Positions 53,805-63,130 of a stretch of DNA of 64,000 bases are shown in pieces (positions within the stretch are counted from its first letter, which is position 1; every line of letters starts with the position of its first letter). Below the pieces are notes generated by a model. The model was not told the origin of the DNA. It saw nothing but the letters and a program-made list of their open reading frames with translations, and ran no database searches. A program made the translations under genes and the position numbers. Origin of the DNA: Verrucomicrobiaceae bacterium. GTDB taxonomy: Bacteria > Verrucomicrobiota > Verrucomicrobiia > Verrucomicrobiales > Verrucomicrobiaceae. The DNA lies in contig JAIYDW010000015.1 in NCBI GenBank assembly GCA_027487315.1, positions 59,827 through 123,826 of the forward strand, in the 5' to 3' direction.

Positions 53805-54908
53805 ATGAGCCGCGAAAACACCGCCCCCCCCGGCCCACCTGAAGAGGACCCCGTCCCCTCCATCCTCGACTCCCTTAACGCCGACATGGGCACCCTCGTC
53901 CGCCGCCGCGCCGCCGACATCACCTACGCCCCGCCCAACATCCGACGCACCAGCATCGCCCGCCGCTACTTCCTCGTCTCCCTCGGCCTCATCCTCACCC
54001 TCACCACCGCCGCCATCTGGCTCTACCTCACCCAAATCCTCCCCTCCCTCGCCACCCCCTCTCCCACCTCAGGCCAGCTCCCCAAAGTCCCCGTCGCCCG
54101 CGCCATCGAAGTCAACCTCCCCGGCGCCACCCTCGAACAAATCGCCGCCTCAGCTAAACAAATCCAGGAACTCCAAAAACAAATCGACGCCACCCGCGCC
54201 CTCCAGGAAAATCAGTCCCTACAACTCGAAAAACTCATCGAGCGCGTCGCCTCCTCCCGCCCCGCCTCCCCCGCGCCCCTCGCCACCACCGACTCCGCAG
54301 GCATCGCCAGCGAGTCCACCCCCACCAGCCCCTTCGAACCCCCAGCCTCCGCCGCCAACGCCGAACTCCGCCTCATCAAAGAGCGCAACCGCCTCACCAC
54401 CTACGCGGACGAATCCATCTCCACCGGCCTCCGCCGCCCCCTCAACCTCATCATCGACGCCATGCGCGACCCCGACCGCGCCAACCTCTACCACGCCGCC
54501 CAGGCCGAATACTACCGCGTCATGGGCCACTACCAACTCCTCAGCCGCATCGACCCCGCCTACAAACTCCCCCTCTCCGAACTCTTCCCCAAGCAACCCA
54601 TCAAAGACGAGGCCGACCTCTCCATCGAACAACTCATCACCCTCCTCAAAAACACCGACCTCGCCTGGCAGGTCCGCTTCCGCTCCGCCTTCCTCCTCGG
54701 CGGCCGCCGCAATCCCGCAGTCATCTCCGCCCTCGTCGATGCCTTCACCAATGACCCCAGCCTCGACGTCGCCAAAGAAGCCCAGCTCAGCATCGAACAA
54801 AATGTCGGTCGCAAATTCCTTCTCTTCGACTTCGCCGGCGTCTCCAAATGGTGGCAAACCCAGCTCGCCGTCCGCTCCGAAGCCCCCATCATCCCTTCAG
54901 GCAATTGA
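53805..54908 (+). CDS. membrane-anchored coiled-coil protein with C-terminal repeat fold
   Basis: A 367-residue protein. A Pro/Glu-rich N-terminus is followed by one membrane helix (about 52-72, YFLVSLGLILTLTTAAIWLYL), a coiled coil (about 100-150, LEQIAASAKQIQELQKQIDATRALQENQSLQLEKLI) and a Pro/Ser linker. A helical C-terminal domain has HEAT-like units (WQVRFRSAFLLGGRRNPAVISALVDAF). No family is recognised. Start was set at MSRENTAPP because the upstream frame overlaps the divergent exosortase promoter region. It is followed closely by the acyltransferase gene. Confidence 0.65.
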   Translation: MSRENTAPPGPPEEDPVPSILDSLNADMGTLVRRRAADITYAPPNIRRTSIARRYFLVSLGLILTLTTAAIWLYLTQILPSLATPSPTSGQLPKVPVARAIEVNLPGATLEQIAASAKQIQELQKQIDATRALQENQSLQLEKLIERVASSRPASPAPLATTDSAGIASESTPTSPFEPPASAANAELRLIKERNRLTTYADESISTGLRRPLNLIIDAMRDPDRANLYHAAQAEYYRVMGHYQLLSRIDPAYKLPLSELFPKQPIKDEADLSIEQLITLLKNTDLAWQVRFRSAFLLGGRRNPAVISALVDAFTNDPSLDVAKEAQLSIEQNVGRKFLLFDFAGVSKWWQTQLAVRSEAPIIPSGN

Positions 54909-54925
54909 TTCATCGTCCAGCCCTC

Positions 54926-55873
54926 GTGCCACCTTTCCCCGCACCTACCTCGCGAAAATTCCTTAGCCGCCTCAGCATCTACGGCGACTTCTGGCCCCGC
55001 CTCCTCAGCCTCGCTGCCCGTGTCACCCCCTGGTTCCTCGAACCCCTCCTCCTCGCCCTCTACTCCACCCTCTTCTACCTCGCCTGCGGCCCCGCCCGCC
55101 GCGCCCTCCTCCACAACCTCCAAGTCCTCTTCCCCACCGACTCCCTCCTCATCCGCCACGCCCGCGCTCTTCGCGTCATCTGGAACTTCGCCTGCACCCT
55201 CACCGACGCCGCCCACATCCGCGCCAACCACGACATCATCGATTGGGAAATCGCCGGCCTCGACCACCTCAACACCCTCTCACAAATCCCCACCGGCGCC
55301 GTCATCCTCACCGCCCACATGGGCAACTACGACCTCGCCGCCCCCCTCTTCGCCGCCCGCCTCCAAAGAAAACTCCACCTCGTCCGCGCCCCCGAACGCC
55401 ATCAGGAAAGCCAAGCCTACGCCCGCACCCAGCGCGACCACATGAACGCCGACTGGTGCGTCATCCACTACAATGAGCCCGGCAACATGCTCGCCGTCAA
55501 ACTCACCTCCCTCCTGAAGGAAAATCAAATCGTCGCCATCCAGGGTGACCGCATCCTCTTCGACGTCGCCGCCACCACCCTCCCCTTCTCCACCAGCCAC
55601 GACTGGCACCTCCCCTCCGGCCCCTTCGTCCTCGGCCTCGTCTCCCGCGCCCCCCTCGTCCCCCTCTTCATCACCCGCTCCGGCTGGCGCCGCTACCGCG
55701 TCACCGCCCACCCTCCCTACCATTGGCCCGAAGGCCGACTCGACAAAGCCACCGCCCTCCGCGACGCCGAACGCTGGTGGAGCCACCTCCTCTCCCAAAC
55801 CGTCCGCCAGCACTGGCATCAATGGTTCGTCTTCGAACCGGCCTTCACCCCCACCGCCGCGCCCCCGCCATGA
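54926..55873 (+). CDS. LPLAT-family acyltransferase (LpxL-like)
   Basis: A 315-residue inner-membrane-associated acyltransferase from GTG 54926; an ATG at 54848 lies inside the preceding gene. The HxxxxD catalytic motif is HMGNYD (131-136), followed by VRAPER, NEPGNMLAVKLTSLLKENQIVAIQGDR and PFVLGLVSRAPLVPLFI, as in lauroyl/myristoyl transferases of lipid A. It may instead acylate another glycolipid. It overlaps the next gene as ATGA. Confidence 0.85.
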   Translation: MPPFPAPTSRKFLSRLSIYGDFWPRLLSLAARVTPWFLEPLLLALYSTLFYLACGPARRALLHNLQVLFPTDSLLIRHARALRVIWNFACTLTDAAHIRANHDIIDWEIAGLDHLNTLSQIPTGAVILTAHMGNYDLAAPLFAARLQRKLHLVRAPERHQESQAYARTQRDHMNADWCVIHYNEPGNMLAVKLTSLLKENQIVAIQGDRILFDVAATTLPFSTSHDWHLPSGPFVLGLVSRAPLVPLFITRSGWRRYRVTAHPPYHWPEGRLDKATALRDAERWWSHLLSQTVRQHWHQWFVFEPAFTPTAAPPP

Positions 55874-56400
55874 CCCCAGCGCCCGCCCAGATTCCCCCTC
55901 GCAAACCCGCCCGCACCGGCCTCGGCTGGCTCATCCAAGCCCTCGCTAAATCGCCCCCCACCCCACCCGCCACCGACCTCCTCTTCCCCGCCTCCGAACG
56001 CCACCCCACCACCGAAACCCTCACCGCCTCCTGCCTCATCGCCGCCTGGTCCCTCGCCGCCAGCCTCATCCTCTGCCTCCATTCCGAAACCCTCCCCACG
56101 TCACTCCCCCTCCGTTGCCTCATCGCCATCACCGCCTGGCTCGCCCTCATCCACTCCGCCGTCATCCTTCCCCTCCTCGCCTATCCCCTCCTCCGCCTCG
56201 TTCACCTCACTCCCCAAAAACTCGCCACCCTCACCGAACTCACCTTCCTCTCCATCCTAACCCTCATCGCCTGCCATCTCACCACCGACCCATCTCTCTT
56301 CGCACGCTCTCTCGGCCTCCTCTGGCTAACGCTTATCATGGCAGAAATAATGCTTCGCTTGGCACGCTCAGGGATCGCACTTGCAAGCCACCCCCGCTGA
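55870..56400 (+). CDS. small membrane protein coupled to the acyltransferase
   Basis: A 176-residue protein with about four membrane segments (LTASCLIAAWSLAASLILCL, LIAITAWLALIHSAVILPLLAYPLL, LTFLSILTLIACHL, LGLLWLTLIMAEIML) after a Pro-rich N-terminus. It overlaps the acyltransferase stop by four bases, so the two are translated together. No family recognised. Confidence 0.65.
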   Translation: MTPAPAQIPPRKPARTGLGWLIQALAKSPPTPPATDLLFPASERHPTTETLTASCLIAAWSLAASLILCLHSETLPTSLPLRCLIAITAWLALIHSAVILPLLAYPLLRLVHLTPQKLATLTELTFLSILTLIACHLTTDPSLFARSLGLLWLTLIMAEIMLRLARSGIALASHPR

Positions 56401-56454
56401 AGCACTCTTACTCATCCCCTCCTTTCGATCCTATCGACTCGCCCCTCCACTGCC

Positions 56455-57315
56455 ATGAACACACTCAAACTTTTCATCACCCTCTTCATCGCCGCCCTCA
56501 TCGGCTGCGCCGCCCTAGGTTACACCCTCTGGAAACAAGGCATCGACCACACCGCCGCCCTCGAACGCCTCGCCGCCTCTCACGCCAGCGAACTCGCCGC
56601 CAAAGACGATGCCCTCGAAAAAAGCTTGTCCGAACAAGCCGAACGCCACGAACAGCGCATCCAGGCCATGACCCAGGACTTCGAAACCAAACTCGACTCC
56701 CTCCGCTCCGATCAACGCAAACAAATCGCCTCCGCCTACAAAGAGTTCGAAAACATCTTCGAAGGCAATCGCCAGACCATCGAATACATCAACGCCCTCG
56801 AAGGCAAAGTCCGCGCCGGCCAGCAGCTCTCCCGCAACGAAGTCGAAAAACTCACGGTCATCACCACCGGCCTCGGCTACCTCCAAAAACAATACCAAAA
56901 ACCCCTCCAGGAATTCACCGAATTGGAAGCCTACTTCGAGCGCCAATCCACCCGCCCCGCCACCGCCACCGAACCCAAAAAAGCCTTCGGCTTCTTCCGT
57001 CGCACCTTCAGCAAATCCTACCGCGAAAACGAAAAACAATTCTACCGCGAAGAGGGCGAGCGCCAAGCCTTCGAAAAAGCCCAGCAGGAATTCTCACGCG
57101 TCTACGCCTCCGCCCAGCAGTCCATGCAGGCCGTCAACCTCAACGCCGACGAACAAGTCAAAAAACTCCACACCCTCATCGACGAAAAAGACAGCGCCAA
57201 TCAAGCCGACCTCTCCGACTTCTTCAACAAAGCCCGACAAGCCCTACGCACCCACCAGGACGTCCTCCAGTTCGCCCCCGAACCCAACCTCCCCCCCGCC
57301 ACCCCCGCCCCCTAA
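56455..57315 (+). CDS. membrane-anchored coiled-coil protein
   Basis: A 286-residue protein with an N-terminal membrane helix (about 5-27) and a long, charged, mostly helical body. ELAAKDDALEKSLSEQAERHEQRIQAMTQDF (about 47-77) is a clear coiled coil, and a second helical region spans 150-270. The tail is Pro-rich. No enzyme motif. A hairpin repeat (57320-57340) begins five bases after the stop. Confidence 0.65.
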   Translation: MNTLKLFITLFIAALIGCAALGYTLWKQGIDHTAALERLAASHASELAAKDDALEKSLSEQAERHEQRIQAMTQDFETKLDSLRSDQRKQIASAYKEFENIFEGNRQTIEYINALEGKVRAGQQLSRNEVEKLTVITTGLGYLQKQYQKPLQEFTELEAYFERQSTRPATATEPKKAFGFFRRTFSKSYRENEKQFYREEGERQAFEKAQQEFSRVYASAQQSMQAVNLNADEQVKKLHTLIDEKDSANQADLSDFFNKARQALRTHQDVLQFAPEPNLPPATPAP

Positions 57316-57319
57316 GGTG

Positions 57320-57340
57320 GGGCAAGCATCTTGCTTGCCC
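57320..57340. repeat. caagcatcttgcttg hairpin, copy 2
   Basis: GGGCAAGC pairs with GCTTGCCC around an ATCTT loop. Compared with 27802-27822 both sides of one pair changed (T:A to G:C), so the stem is kept. It follows a plus-strand stop codon by five bases. Confidence 0.75.
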
Positions 57341-57401
57341 GCCCCCGCCTGCGCACCAAAGGCGCCTCAAAATTCATCCAGTGGGAAAAAGCCTCTGGCC
57401 T

Positions 57402-58742
57402 TCACTGACCTCGCATGGCTCTCACATGCTCCAAGGCAGCCGCCTGCATGAACCCGACCGCCCCCGGCGTGTTGGTATGTCCCGCCAGCACATCCCCATG
57501 CATCTTCTTCGGCACCGTTAGCGCATTGAAAGCCGCATACACACTCGTCGGCGGGCACGTCGCATCCACAAACCCCACCGTCACCACCGCCCCCCGACAC
57601 CTCGCCCGCGTCGCAAAATTCACCGCGTCGTAATACCGCGCCGCCTGCAAAGAAGCCTCCACCGGCTGCCCCCGATCATCCACCGCCACCAGCTTCGGCC
57701 AACCCGCAATCCGACCCGCCTTCATCCCCGAGTGATCACAGCCCGCTGGCACACCCGCGCAAATAAACGTCACCCGCTCGTCCAACCCCGCCGCCGCCAG
57801 CGCCTGAAACCCGCCCTGGCTGCTTCCATAAACAATCAACGTCTTCCCATCCCACTCAGGCTGAGCCGTCAAAAAATCAATCGCCCGCACCAGCCTCAAA
57901 AACATCCCCTTGAAGTAAACCTGCTCCCGATCCTCACGCCCTCTCACACGATAGTCCTTCAACTCCCCCTCAGCCAGCGCCTTGTAAAACGCCGCCGGCC
58001 TCCCGTTCGGCAATCCATGCGCATTGATGTCCATCGCCAGCAGGCCGCCCTCCCGCACCGCCCACGACACCACCCCGGCACTCCCGCTCACCACCCCCGC
58101 TCCATGCACCGTTAAAATCGCCGGCAAACTCTTCGCCTTCGCTCCCACCGGCTTCGCCAGATAACCCGAAACCGGCACCTCACCCACGCAATCCACCTGC
58201 ACATCCGCCAGCTCTACCCCCGCCGCCTTCGTCTCCACACGCGTCTTCTTCGCGTTCATCGGCACCGCCGCCAGCAACGCCTTCTGCCCCTTCCAAAACG
58301 AATCGAAATCCTCCGGCACAGGCAGACTCGGCTTCAACTTCAACGGCTCAAATCCCGCCGCCGCCAGCACGCTCGCCTTCCCTGAACGCGCCCGCATCTG
58401 CAAAAAGCCCGGCTCCTTCAAACTCCCCGTCACCTCCGCCTTGCCCGCCTTCAAACTCCCCGTCACCTCCGCCTTGCCCGCCTTCAAAGTCACCTGCTCC
58501 ACCGCCCCCGCCTCCACCCCATCCTTCGAAATCACACACTCCACCACCACCCCGTCCGCAGCCTTGCCCCCCAGCGTTCCCTCGATCCGAAACGTCACCG
58601 TCTCACCCACCTCATAAAGAGCATCCGCGCGATCCACCATCGCCTTCAGCACCACCTCCGGCTCGACCTTCGGCTCCTGCGCCATCGTCACCGTCGCCAG
58701 CACAACTCCCATCCAAATCATCACGTTCGTTTTCATCATCAA
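57402..58742 (-). CDS. secreted acetylxylan esterase-like hydrolase
   Basis: A 446-residue exported alpha/beta-hydrolase of the AXE1/cephalosporin-deacetylase type. A signal peptide ends near residue 21 and a beta-sandwich N-terminal domain covers about 25-130. VPEDFDSFWKGQ introduces the AXE1 part, and nucleophile Ser308 (YGSSQGG), Asp393 (VGFVDATCPP) and His422 (AGHTNTPG) form the triad. The N-terminal domain contains a perfect 33-bp tandem duplication (58417-58482), repeating KAGKAEVTGSL. It overlaps the upstream oxidoreductase gene by four bases, suggesting joint carbohydrate catabolism. Confidence 0.87.
   Translation of the reverse strand: MMMKTNVMIWMGVVLATVTMAQEPKVEPEVVLKAMVDRADALYEVGETVTFRIEGTLGGKAADGVVVECVISKDGVEAGAVEQVTLKAGKAEVTGSLKAGKAEVTGSLKEPGFLQMRARSGKASVLAAAGFEPLKLKPSLPVPEDFDSFWKGQKALLAAVPMNAKKTRVETKAAGVELADVQVDCVGEVPVSGYLAKPVGAKAKSLPAILTVHGAGVVSGSAGVVSWAVREGGLLAMDINAHGLPNGRPAAFYKALAEGELKDYRVRGREDREQVYFKGMFLRLVRAIDFLTAQPEWDGKTLIVYGSSQGGFQALAAAGLDERVTFICAGVPAGCDHSGMKAGRIAGWPKLVAVDDRGQPVEASLQAARYYDAVNFATRARCRGAVVTVGFVDATCPPTSVYAAFNALTVPKKMHGDVLAGHTNTPGAVGFMQAAALEHVRAMRGQ
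58417..58482. repeat. perfect 33-bp tandem duplication inside the esterase gene
   Basis: The unit at 58417-58449 is repeated exactly at 58450-58482 and begun a third time (TTCAAAGTCACC at 58483). It keeps the frame and adds 11 residues to the N-terminal domain. Exact identity points to recent slippage. Confidence 0.9.
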
Positions 58743-60028
58743 ATCCTCCAGGCCTCCCGCATCGGTTTCATCAGCATCGCATTCGCCGCCTCATCCCCCT
58801 CAAAGCGCTCCGCCACCGGATCAAACTTCAACCCCCGTCCCAGCGCCGCCGAAATCGCCCCCATCTGACAAACCGTCATCGCCCGCTGCGCCACCTCCGC
58901 CGGCGCCGCGGTTTGCCCCCGACTCAACACCGCATCCACAAAATTGCGATGGTGATGCTTCGACTCATAAAGCGCCTTGTCCCCGCTCTTCAACTTCACG
59001 CGCAGAATGTCGTCCGAACTCGCCTTCAACACCTCGCTCTCCGTAAAAATCCAGCCCTCACTCCCGACAAACTTCGTCCCCCACTGCGCCTTGTCACTCG
59101 TGCTCACCATCACCACCCGCACCCCGTTTGCATACCGATACTCAATCCGAAACTTCTCCGCCGCATCATACAGCCCCGCCGCCCGCCGCACCACACCCTC
59201 CGCCATCACCTCCACCGGCGCCGTCCCATCCATGCCCGCACCCCACTGCGCCACATCCAAAAAATGCGCGCCCCAGTCCGTGATGTACCCCGGCGCATAT
59301 TCCTCGATCCAGCGAAAGTTAAAATGACACCGCGCCGCCGTGTAAGGCTTCGCCGCCGCAGGCCCCAGCCACATCTCATAATCCAAATGCGCCGGCACGG
59401 CTTCCGCCTTCTCCATCCCCGTAAACCCGCCCCGAATCGCAAAAGCATCCGGCACCCCAATCTGAATCTCCTTCAACTCACCAACATACCCGTTCACCAC
59501 CCGCTCACACGCCATCCGCACCTTCATCCCCGACCTCCGCCACGTCCCGCACTGCAGCACCCGCCCGTTCGCCTTCACCGCCTCGCAAATCGCCCGCCCC
59601 TCCGCAATGCTCGCCCCCAGCGGCTTCTCCGAATACAAATCCTTGCCCGCCTTCGCCGCCGCGATCGCCACGTTCGAATGCCAATGATCCGGTGTCGCAT
59701 TCATCACCGCATCCACATCCGCCCGCGCCAGCACCTCCCGAAAATCCCGATAGCAATCCCCCTTGCCCACCTTCGCCATTACCGCCGCCTTCTCCAAATG
59801 CTGCGCATCCACATCACACAGCGCCACCACCTGCACCCGCTCATCCGCCATCAGCGCCCGCAAATGGCTCGTCCCCTGCCCCCCCAACCCCACACACCCC
59901 ACCCGCACCTTGGAGTTAGGCGAAACCGCCCCCGCCCGCCCCACCACCGCCGCCGGCAAAATCAACGGCACCGCACGCTTCAACAAACACCGGCGATCCA
60001 ACAACAAAGGCAAAGACATCCCCACCAT
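58739..60028 (-). CDS. secreted Gfo/Idh/MocA-family oxidoreductase
   Basis: A 429-residue NAD(P)-dependent sugar oxidoreductase. The N-terminus RRCLLKRAVPLILPAAVVG resembles a twin-arginine export signal, common for this family in Planctomycetes and Verrucomicrobia. The Rossmann motif GCVGLGGQGTSH begins near residue 44, EKPL (YSEKPLGAS) is the conserved lysine site, and the C-terminal domain contains ITDWGAHFLDVAQWG. It overlaps the esterase gene as ATGA and is the first gene of that pair. Substrate unknown. Confidence 0.9.
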   Translation of the reverse strand: MVGMSLPLLLDRRCLLKRAVPLILPAAVVGRAGAVSPNSKVRVGCVGLGGQGTSHLRALMADERVQVVALCDVDAQHLEKAAVMAKVGKGDCYRDFREVLARADVDAVMNATPDHWHSNVAIAAAKAGKDLYSEKPLGASIAEGRAICEAVKANGRVLQCGTWRRSGMKVRMACERVVNGYVGELKEIQIGVPDAFAIRGGFTGMEKAEAVPAHLDYEMWLGPAAAKPYTAARCHFNFRWIEEYAPGYITDWGAHFLDVAQWGAGMDGTAPVEVMAEGVVRRAAGLYDAAEKFRIEYRYANGVRVVMVSTSDKAQWGTKFVGSEGWIFTESEVLKASSDDILRVKLKSGDKALYESKHHHRNFVDAVLSRGQTAAPAEVAQRAMTVCQMGAISAALGRGLKFDPVAERFEGDEAANAMLMKPMREAWRI

Positions 60029-60335
60029 ACGCCACCCACCCCCTCACTTTTCATCCACACCCAAGTGGTCATCACTCTCCGAGTGATGAATCTCATCTTT
60101 TTCCACTCCACCCCTTGAAACACACCCCCATCCCACCTCCGCTTCATCCCCATACCTCACGCCCTCAAATCCGGCGTCTTGACGGAAACGCTCCGATCAA
60201 GAAGATGCCAGAAAAACTGAAACCCTTTCCGGACGAAGCCGATGCAACCCACTCATGAATCCGAACACTTTGTCACCCATTTCCCTTTCTATTGGCAAGA
60301 TGGCAACCAATCGATCAACCCACACCCACGATTTC
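60029..60335. other. gene-free leader region with repeats
   Basis: This stretch holds a leader-like segment (60132-60156) that resembles the sequence just before the gene at 63507, and the first copy of a ~125-bp direct repeat (60162-60287). An in-frame ATG at 60255 lies within the repeat, but the signal peptide of the following protein starts at 60336. Confidence 0.6.
60162..60287. repeat. ~125-bp direct repeat, copy 1
   Basis: Shares CCCTCAAATCCGGCGTCTTG, GATCAAGAAGAT, AGAAAAACTGAAACCC and CACTCATGAATCC with 61788-61912. Overall agreement is roughly 80-85 per cent by eye, with small length differences. Both copies lie upstream of a secreted protein gene. Confidence 0.8.
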
Positions 60336-61460
60336 ATGAGACTGCTCTTTCCCTTAACTCTCCAGTTGCTCTTCGCGCCTTTAGCCTTCGCAGAAGACTT
60401 CAAACTGTCTGATCGGGCAGAAGATGGAAACCTGCAGCGAATCTGCTCTGCATCACGAGACGGGTATACTCTATTCAAAGCCATCTTCGACGAAGTCACT
60501 CCCCCCAACTTAACGTTCGTCAGACTCACTAATGCCGAACAGGTCCGTCCCTCATTCTTGGCGGAAGATCCAGAATACAACACTGATTCACCCCGTCGCC
60601 CCATTCGCACTTCGGCCAATCTAACGATCCTCAGGCAAATCACGGATGTGACCGAATTAAAAGCTCTACACAGCATCGAATGGGATGATTCGGTCTTGGA
60701 TGGCGGATGGAGAGGGCCATCATACACGGCATATCAAGGACTAACCGAAGCGTTCTTTGATCCATTTGCTCACAACGGTGAATTAGCGTTCAGATTCGAT
60801 GGATCGAAAAAAGACCGGCATCAATTCGCCGATTTGCTTATCGTTCCCGATGGATGGGGATCACAAATCGATTCCTCCGCAGTTTGGAGATTAGATAACA
60901 AAGGTCTCTTTGAGAGAGCAACCCTGACAAAAGACGAGCTTACATTTTTGCGATCAGAAACCAGTTCAACCAACTCTCTCATAAAGAAGATGGCATTCAG
61001 CCTGTTAATGAAACATAAAGTACTGAACGCCGAGGACCTGAAAACGTGGTTGCGATCCGAGCCCTCATTGATCGATGTCGCAGTGACTGTGCAACTCATG
61101 CTTACCCAAGATCCGAAACCCATCGTAGATGCCGAGCCTGCTTGGATGGTGACTGAAGGAGAACATGTTTGGGGAGGAGCTTTGATTGCCGCGACTCTTT
61201 TATTCACGGCAAATCAAACAGCCGTAGATTCAATGCGGAAGTGGCACTACAAACGGCGGCAAGGCAATGAAACTGAGGCCTCCGAGTTAATGCCGCTTTT
61301 GCGAAAAGCCGAGACCCAACCCGGCTTTTACATGATAAAAGAGATCGGTAACGAACTAGTCAGAATCAAACAACTTCGCAATTACCCCTTCCTTTCTGCG
61401 GGTCACCTCATTTTTTCCTCGTCGTCCGTCATCGATCCTTCTTTTCTATCAACCGACTGA
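60336..61460 (+). CDS. secreted protein of unknown function
   Basis: A 374-residue protein from ATG 60336, which gives an ideal signal peptide (MRLLFPLTLQLLFAPLAFA). The in-frame ATG at 60255 would add 27 residues encoded mainly by a direct repeat. No family recognised. The body is mixed, with FRFDGSKKDRHQFADLLIVPDGWG and a helical C-terminal half with KMAFSLLMKHKVLNAEDLKTWL. Codon use is far less C-biased than the genome norm. It shares a faint pattern (Trp-Leu-x-Asn, Leu-Arg, helical stretch) with the next protein, so they may be distant paralogues. Confidence 0.65.
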   Translation: MRLLFPLTLQLLFAPLAFAEDFKLSDRAEDGNLQRICSASRDGYTLFKAIFDEVTPPNLTFVRLTNAEQVRPSFLAEDPEYNTDSPRRPIRTSANLTILRQITDVTELKALHSIEWDDSVLDGGWRGPSYTAYQGLTEAFFDPFAHNGELAFRFDGSKKDRHQFADLLIVPDGWGSQIDSSAVWRLDNKGLFERATLTKDELTFLRSETSSTNSLIKKMAFSLLMKHKVLNAEDLKTWLRSEPSLIDVAVTVQLMLTQDPKPIVDAEPAWMVTEGEHVWGGALIAATLLFTANQTAVDSMRKWHYKRRQGNETEASELMPLLRKAETQPGFYMIKEIGNELVRIKQLRNYPFLSAGHLIFSSSSVIDPSFLSTD

Positions 61461-62050
61461 AGATGTAAGTTTCTGAATCTAAACTTCTGGCCCGCTTTCC
61501 CCCGGGGAAACGGAGGCAATCTGGAATGGCACTGACTCAAGGGCGTAGATACTACACATTCTTCAAAACTTCCTATCATCACTCAATCACTCCGCCCCCA
61601 GACAATCTCCTCAAACACCTCAAAATCGGCACCTAAATCGCCACCTCGCCTCGCCAAGTCACTCCTATTCCACGATCACTTCCACATCGGACCGTCGGCG
61701 CATTTTCCCAATTCCCATTCATCCCCTCCAATCATTCTCTCCATCGCGGCTGAAAGACACTCCCACCCACGTCCGCTACACCCCGCACCCTCAAATCCGG
61801 CGTCTTGATGGGAACGCTACGATCAAGAAGATTCTAGAAAAACTGAAACCCTTCCTGAAAAAAGCCAACGCCATTCACTCATGAATCCAAACGCGTTGTC
61901 ACCCAGTTGCAGCCTGACCTGAATGGCACTGACTTAAGCCTCTGATTCGAAGATCTAAGCTTTGATTTCTCTGGGCTCTGGTTGTCCATTGACCGTGTTA
62001 AGTGAGCACCATTCCAACCCGACCCCGTTTTCCCCAACGAAAAACTGCCA
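61461..62050. other. 590-bp gene-free stretch with repeats and possible element remnants
   Basis: Contains two copies of AATGGCACTGACT(C/T)AAG (61525-61541 and 61922-61938), a leader-like segment (61750-61785) resembling the region before 63507, and copy 2 of the 125-bp repeat (61788-61912). Copy 2 includes a remnant reading MNPNALSPSCSLT then a stop (61881 on). No gene is supported. Confidence 0.65.
61788..61912. repeat. ~125-bp direct repeat, copy 2
   Basis: Partner of 60162-60287. It ends in a start-like ATGAATCCAAACGCG that leads to a 13-residue dead frame, equivalent to the MNPNTLSP start at 60255. Confidence 0.8.
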
Positions 62051-63130
62051 ATGCTTCCCACCTTTTCTCGAGTCATTGCGACTGCGTTAATGGCAATTGC
62101 ATCAACAAGCACCGCCGATGATCAATTCGCCAAATCTAGGTTGGTGGCTGATCAAGCGAGAGGCATTATCGAATTGTCTCGCATGCTGCTATCTGCGCCC
62201 GAGGATATCAATAAACGATGTTTTGCTTCAGTTGAAAACGCGGTGTCCGCACCAGCTTCCGAAATCCCAGATCGCCCTTTGGCTGATTCAAAGAAAAAAA
62301 ACGTGGTCGAATCGCCCGTGCGAGTGTCTTTCATTCTAAGCTCGGCAGATTTTGGTGCCTTCTTCCCAGAGGGCCCGCAAATTGCAATTGAGTGGGAAAG
62401 GGATTATGCAGCTCACATTCGCGTTGGCCACGGCTACCACGATCCAAGACTCCCAGTTCTCCCAAACCCATTTTCGACGGGCAATTTGCTCACCTTCACC
62501 GTCACAAAATCCGAACAAGGTGCAGATGAGATCAGTAACGCATGGGTTCTATCTAATAATTCGATACACAACATCAAGCAGACCATCCAATGGAGAACCG
62601 ATGAAAGTACATTGTTTAGCCCTGATGCCGTGAACGATGAGGCAGCCCTAACAACGTTGCGTGCTACAATTGGAATTGGAAACCCCTTGCAGCGCATGGT
62701 GGCACTCATGCAACTTAGCGAGTTGAAGAAACTTGCTGACGTCGACATCGACGCGATCATTCAAGCAGCTCAATCATTGGAAGAATACGCCGCGGCCTCT
62801 TTCTTCATCATAAACAACGAACCAGCGCGCCAAGCGCAGTTGCTAGATGCAATCAATTCATTTTCCCTAAATAGCATGGCGATGGACGGAGTCGCGGTGG
62901 GTGCAGCGATGCATTTTTTGGGCCAGTCAAACACTGACACGCTCGTGGGATATGCCAGAGCAGACGAATTCTTTGATGCCCCCCGAGCCAATGATGCTCT
63001 ATTGAAGACTATTTCTTTTCCGGTGTTGCAGCATCTTGGGAAGAAATTCCAAACCGCCATAAAGTCAGGGCAAGAGCGCCAAGGAATACTGTATCAAATA
63101 CTTTCGACTACGGGAGCTTTGAGCAATTGA
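62051..63130 (+). CDS. secreted protein of unknown function
   Basis: A 359-residue protein with a signal peptide (about 1-22, ending STSTADD). The N-terminal half has a charged linker (RPLADSKKKNVVESP) and a beta-rich part (VRVSFILSSADFGAFFPEGPQIAIEWERDY). The C-terminal half is helical (PLQRMVALMQLSELKKLADVDIDAIIQAAQSLEEYAAASFFI). No family recognised. Low C-bias codon use matches the gene at 60336, and both follow related repeats, which suggests shared origin. Confidence 0.65.
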   Translation: MLPTFSRVIATALMAIASTSTADDQFAKSRLVADQARGIIELSRMLLSAPEDINKRCFASVENAVSAPASEIPDRPLADSKKKNVVESPVRVSFILSSADFGAFFPEGPQIAIEWERDYAAHIRVGHGYHDPRLPVLPNPFSTGNLLTFTVTKSEQGADEISNAWVLSNNSIHNIKQTIQWRTDESTLFSPDAVNDEAALTTLRATIGIGNPLQRMVALMQLSELKKLADVDIDAIIQAAQSLEEYAAASFFIINNEPARQAQLLDAINSFSLNSMAMDGVAVGAAMHFLGQSNTDTLVGYARADEFFDAPRANDALLKTISFPVLQHLGKKFQTAIKSGQERQGILYQILSTTGALSN

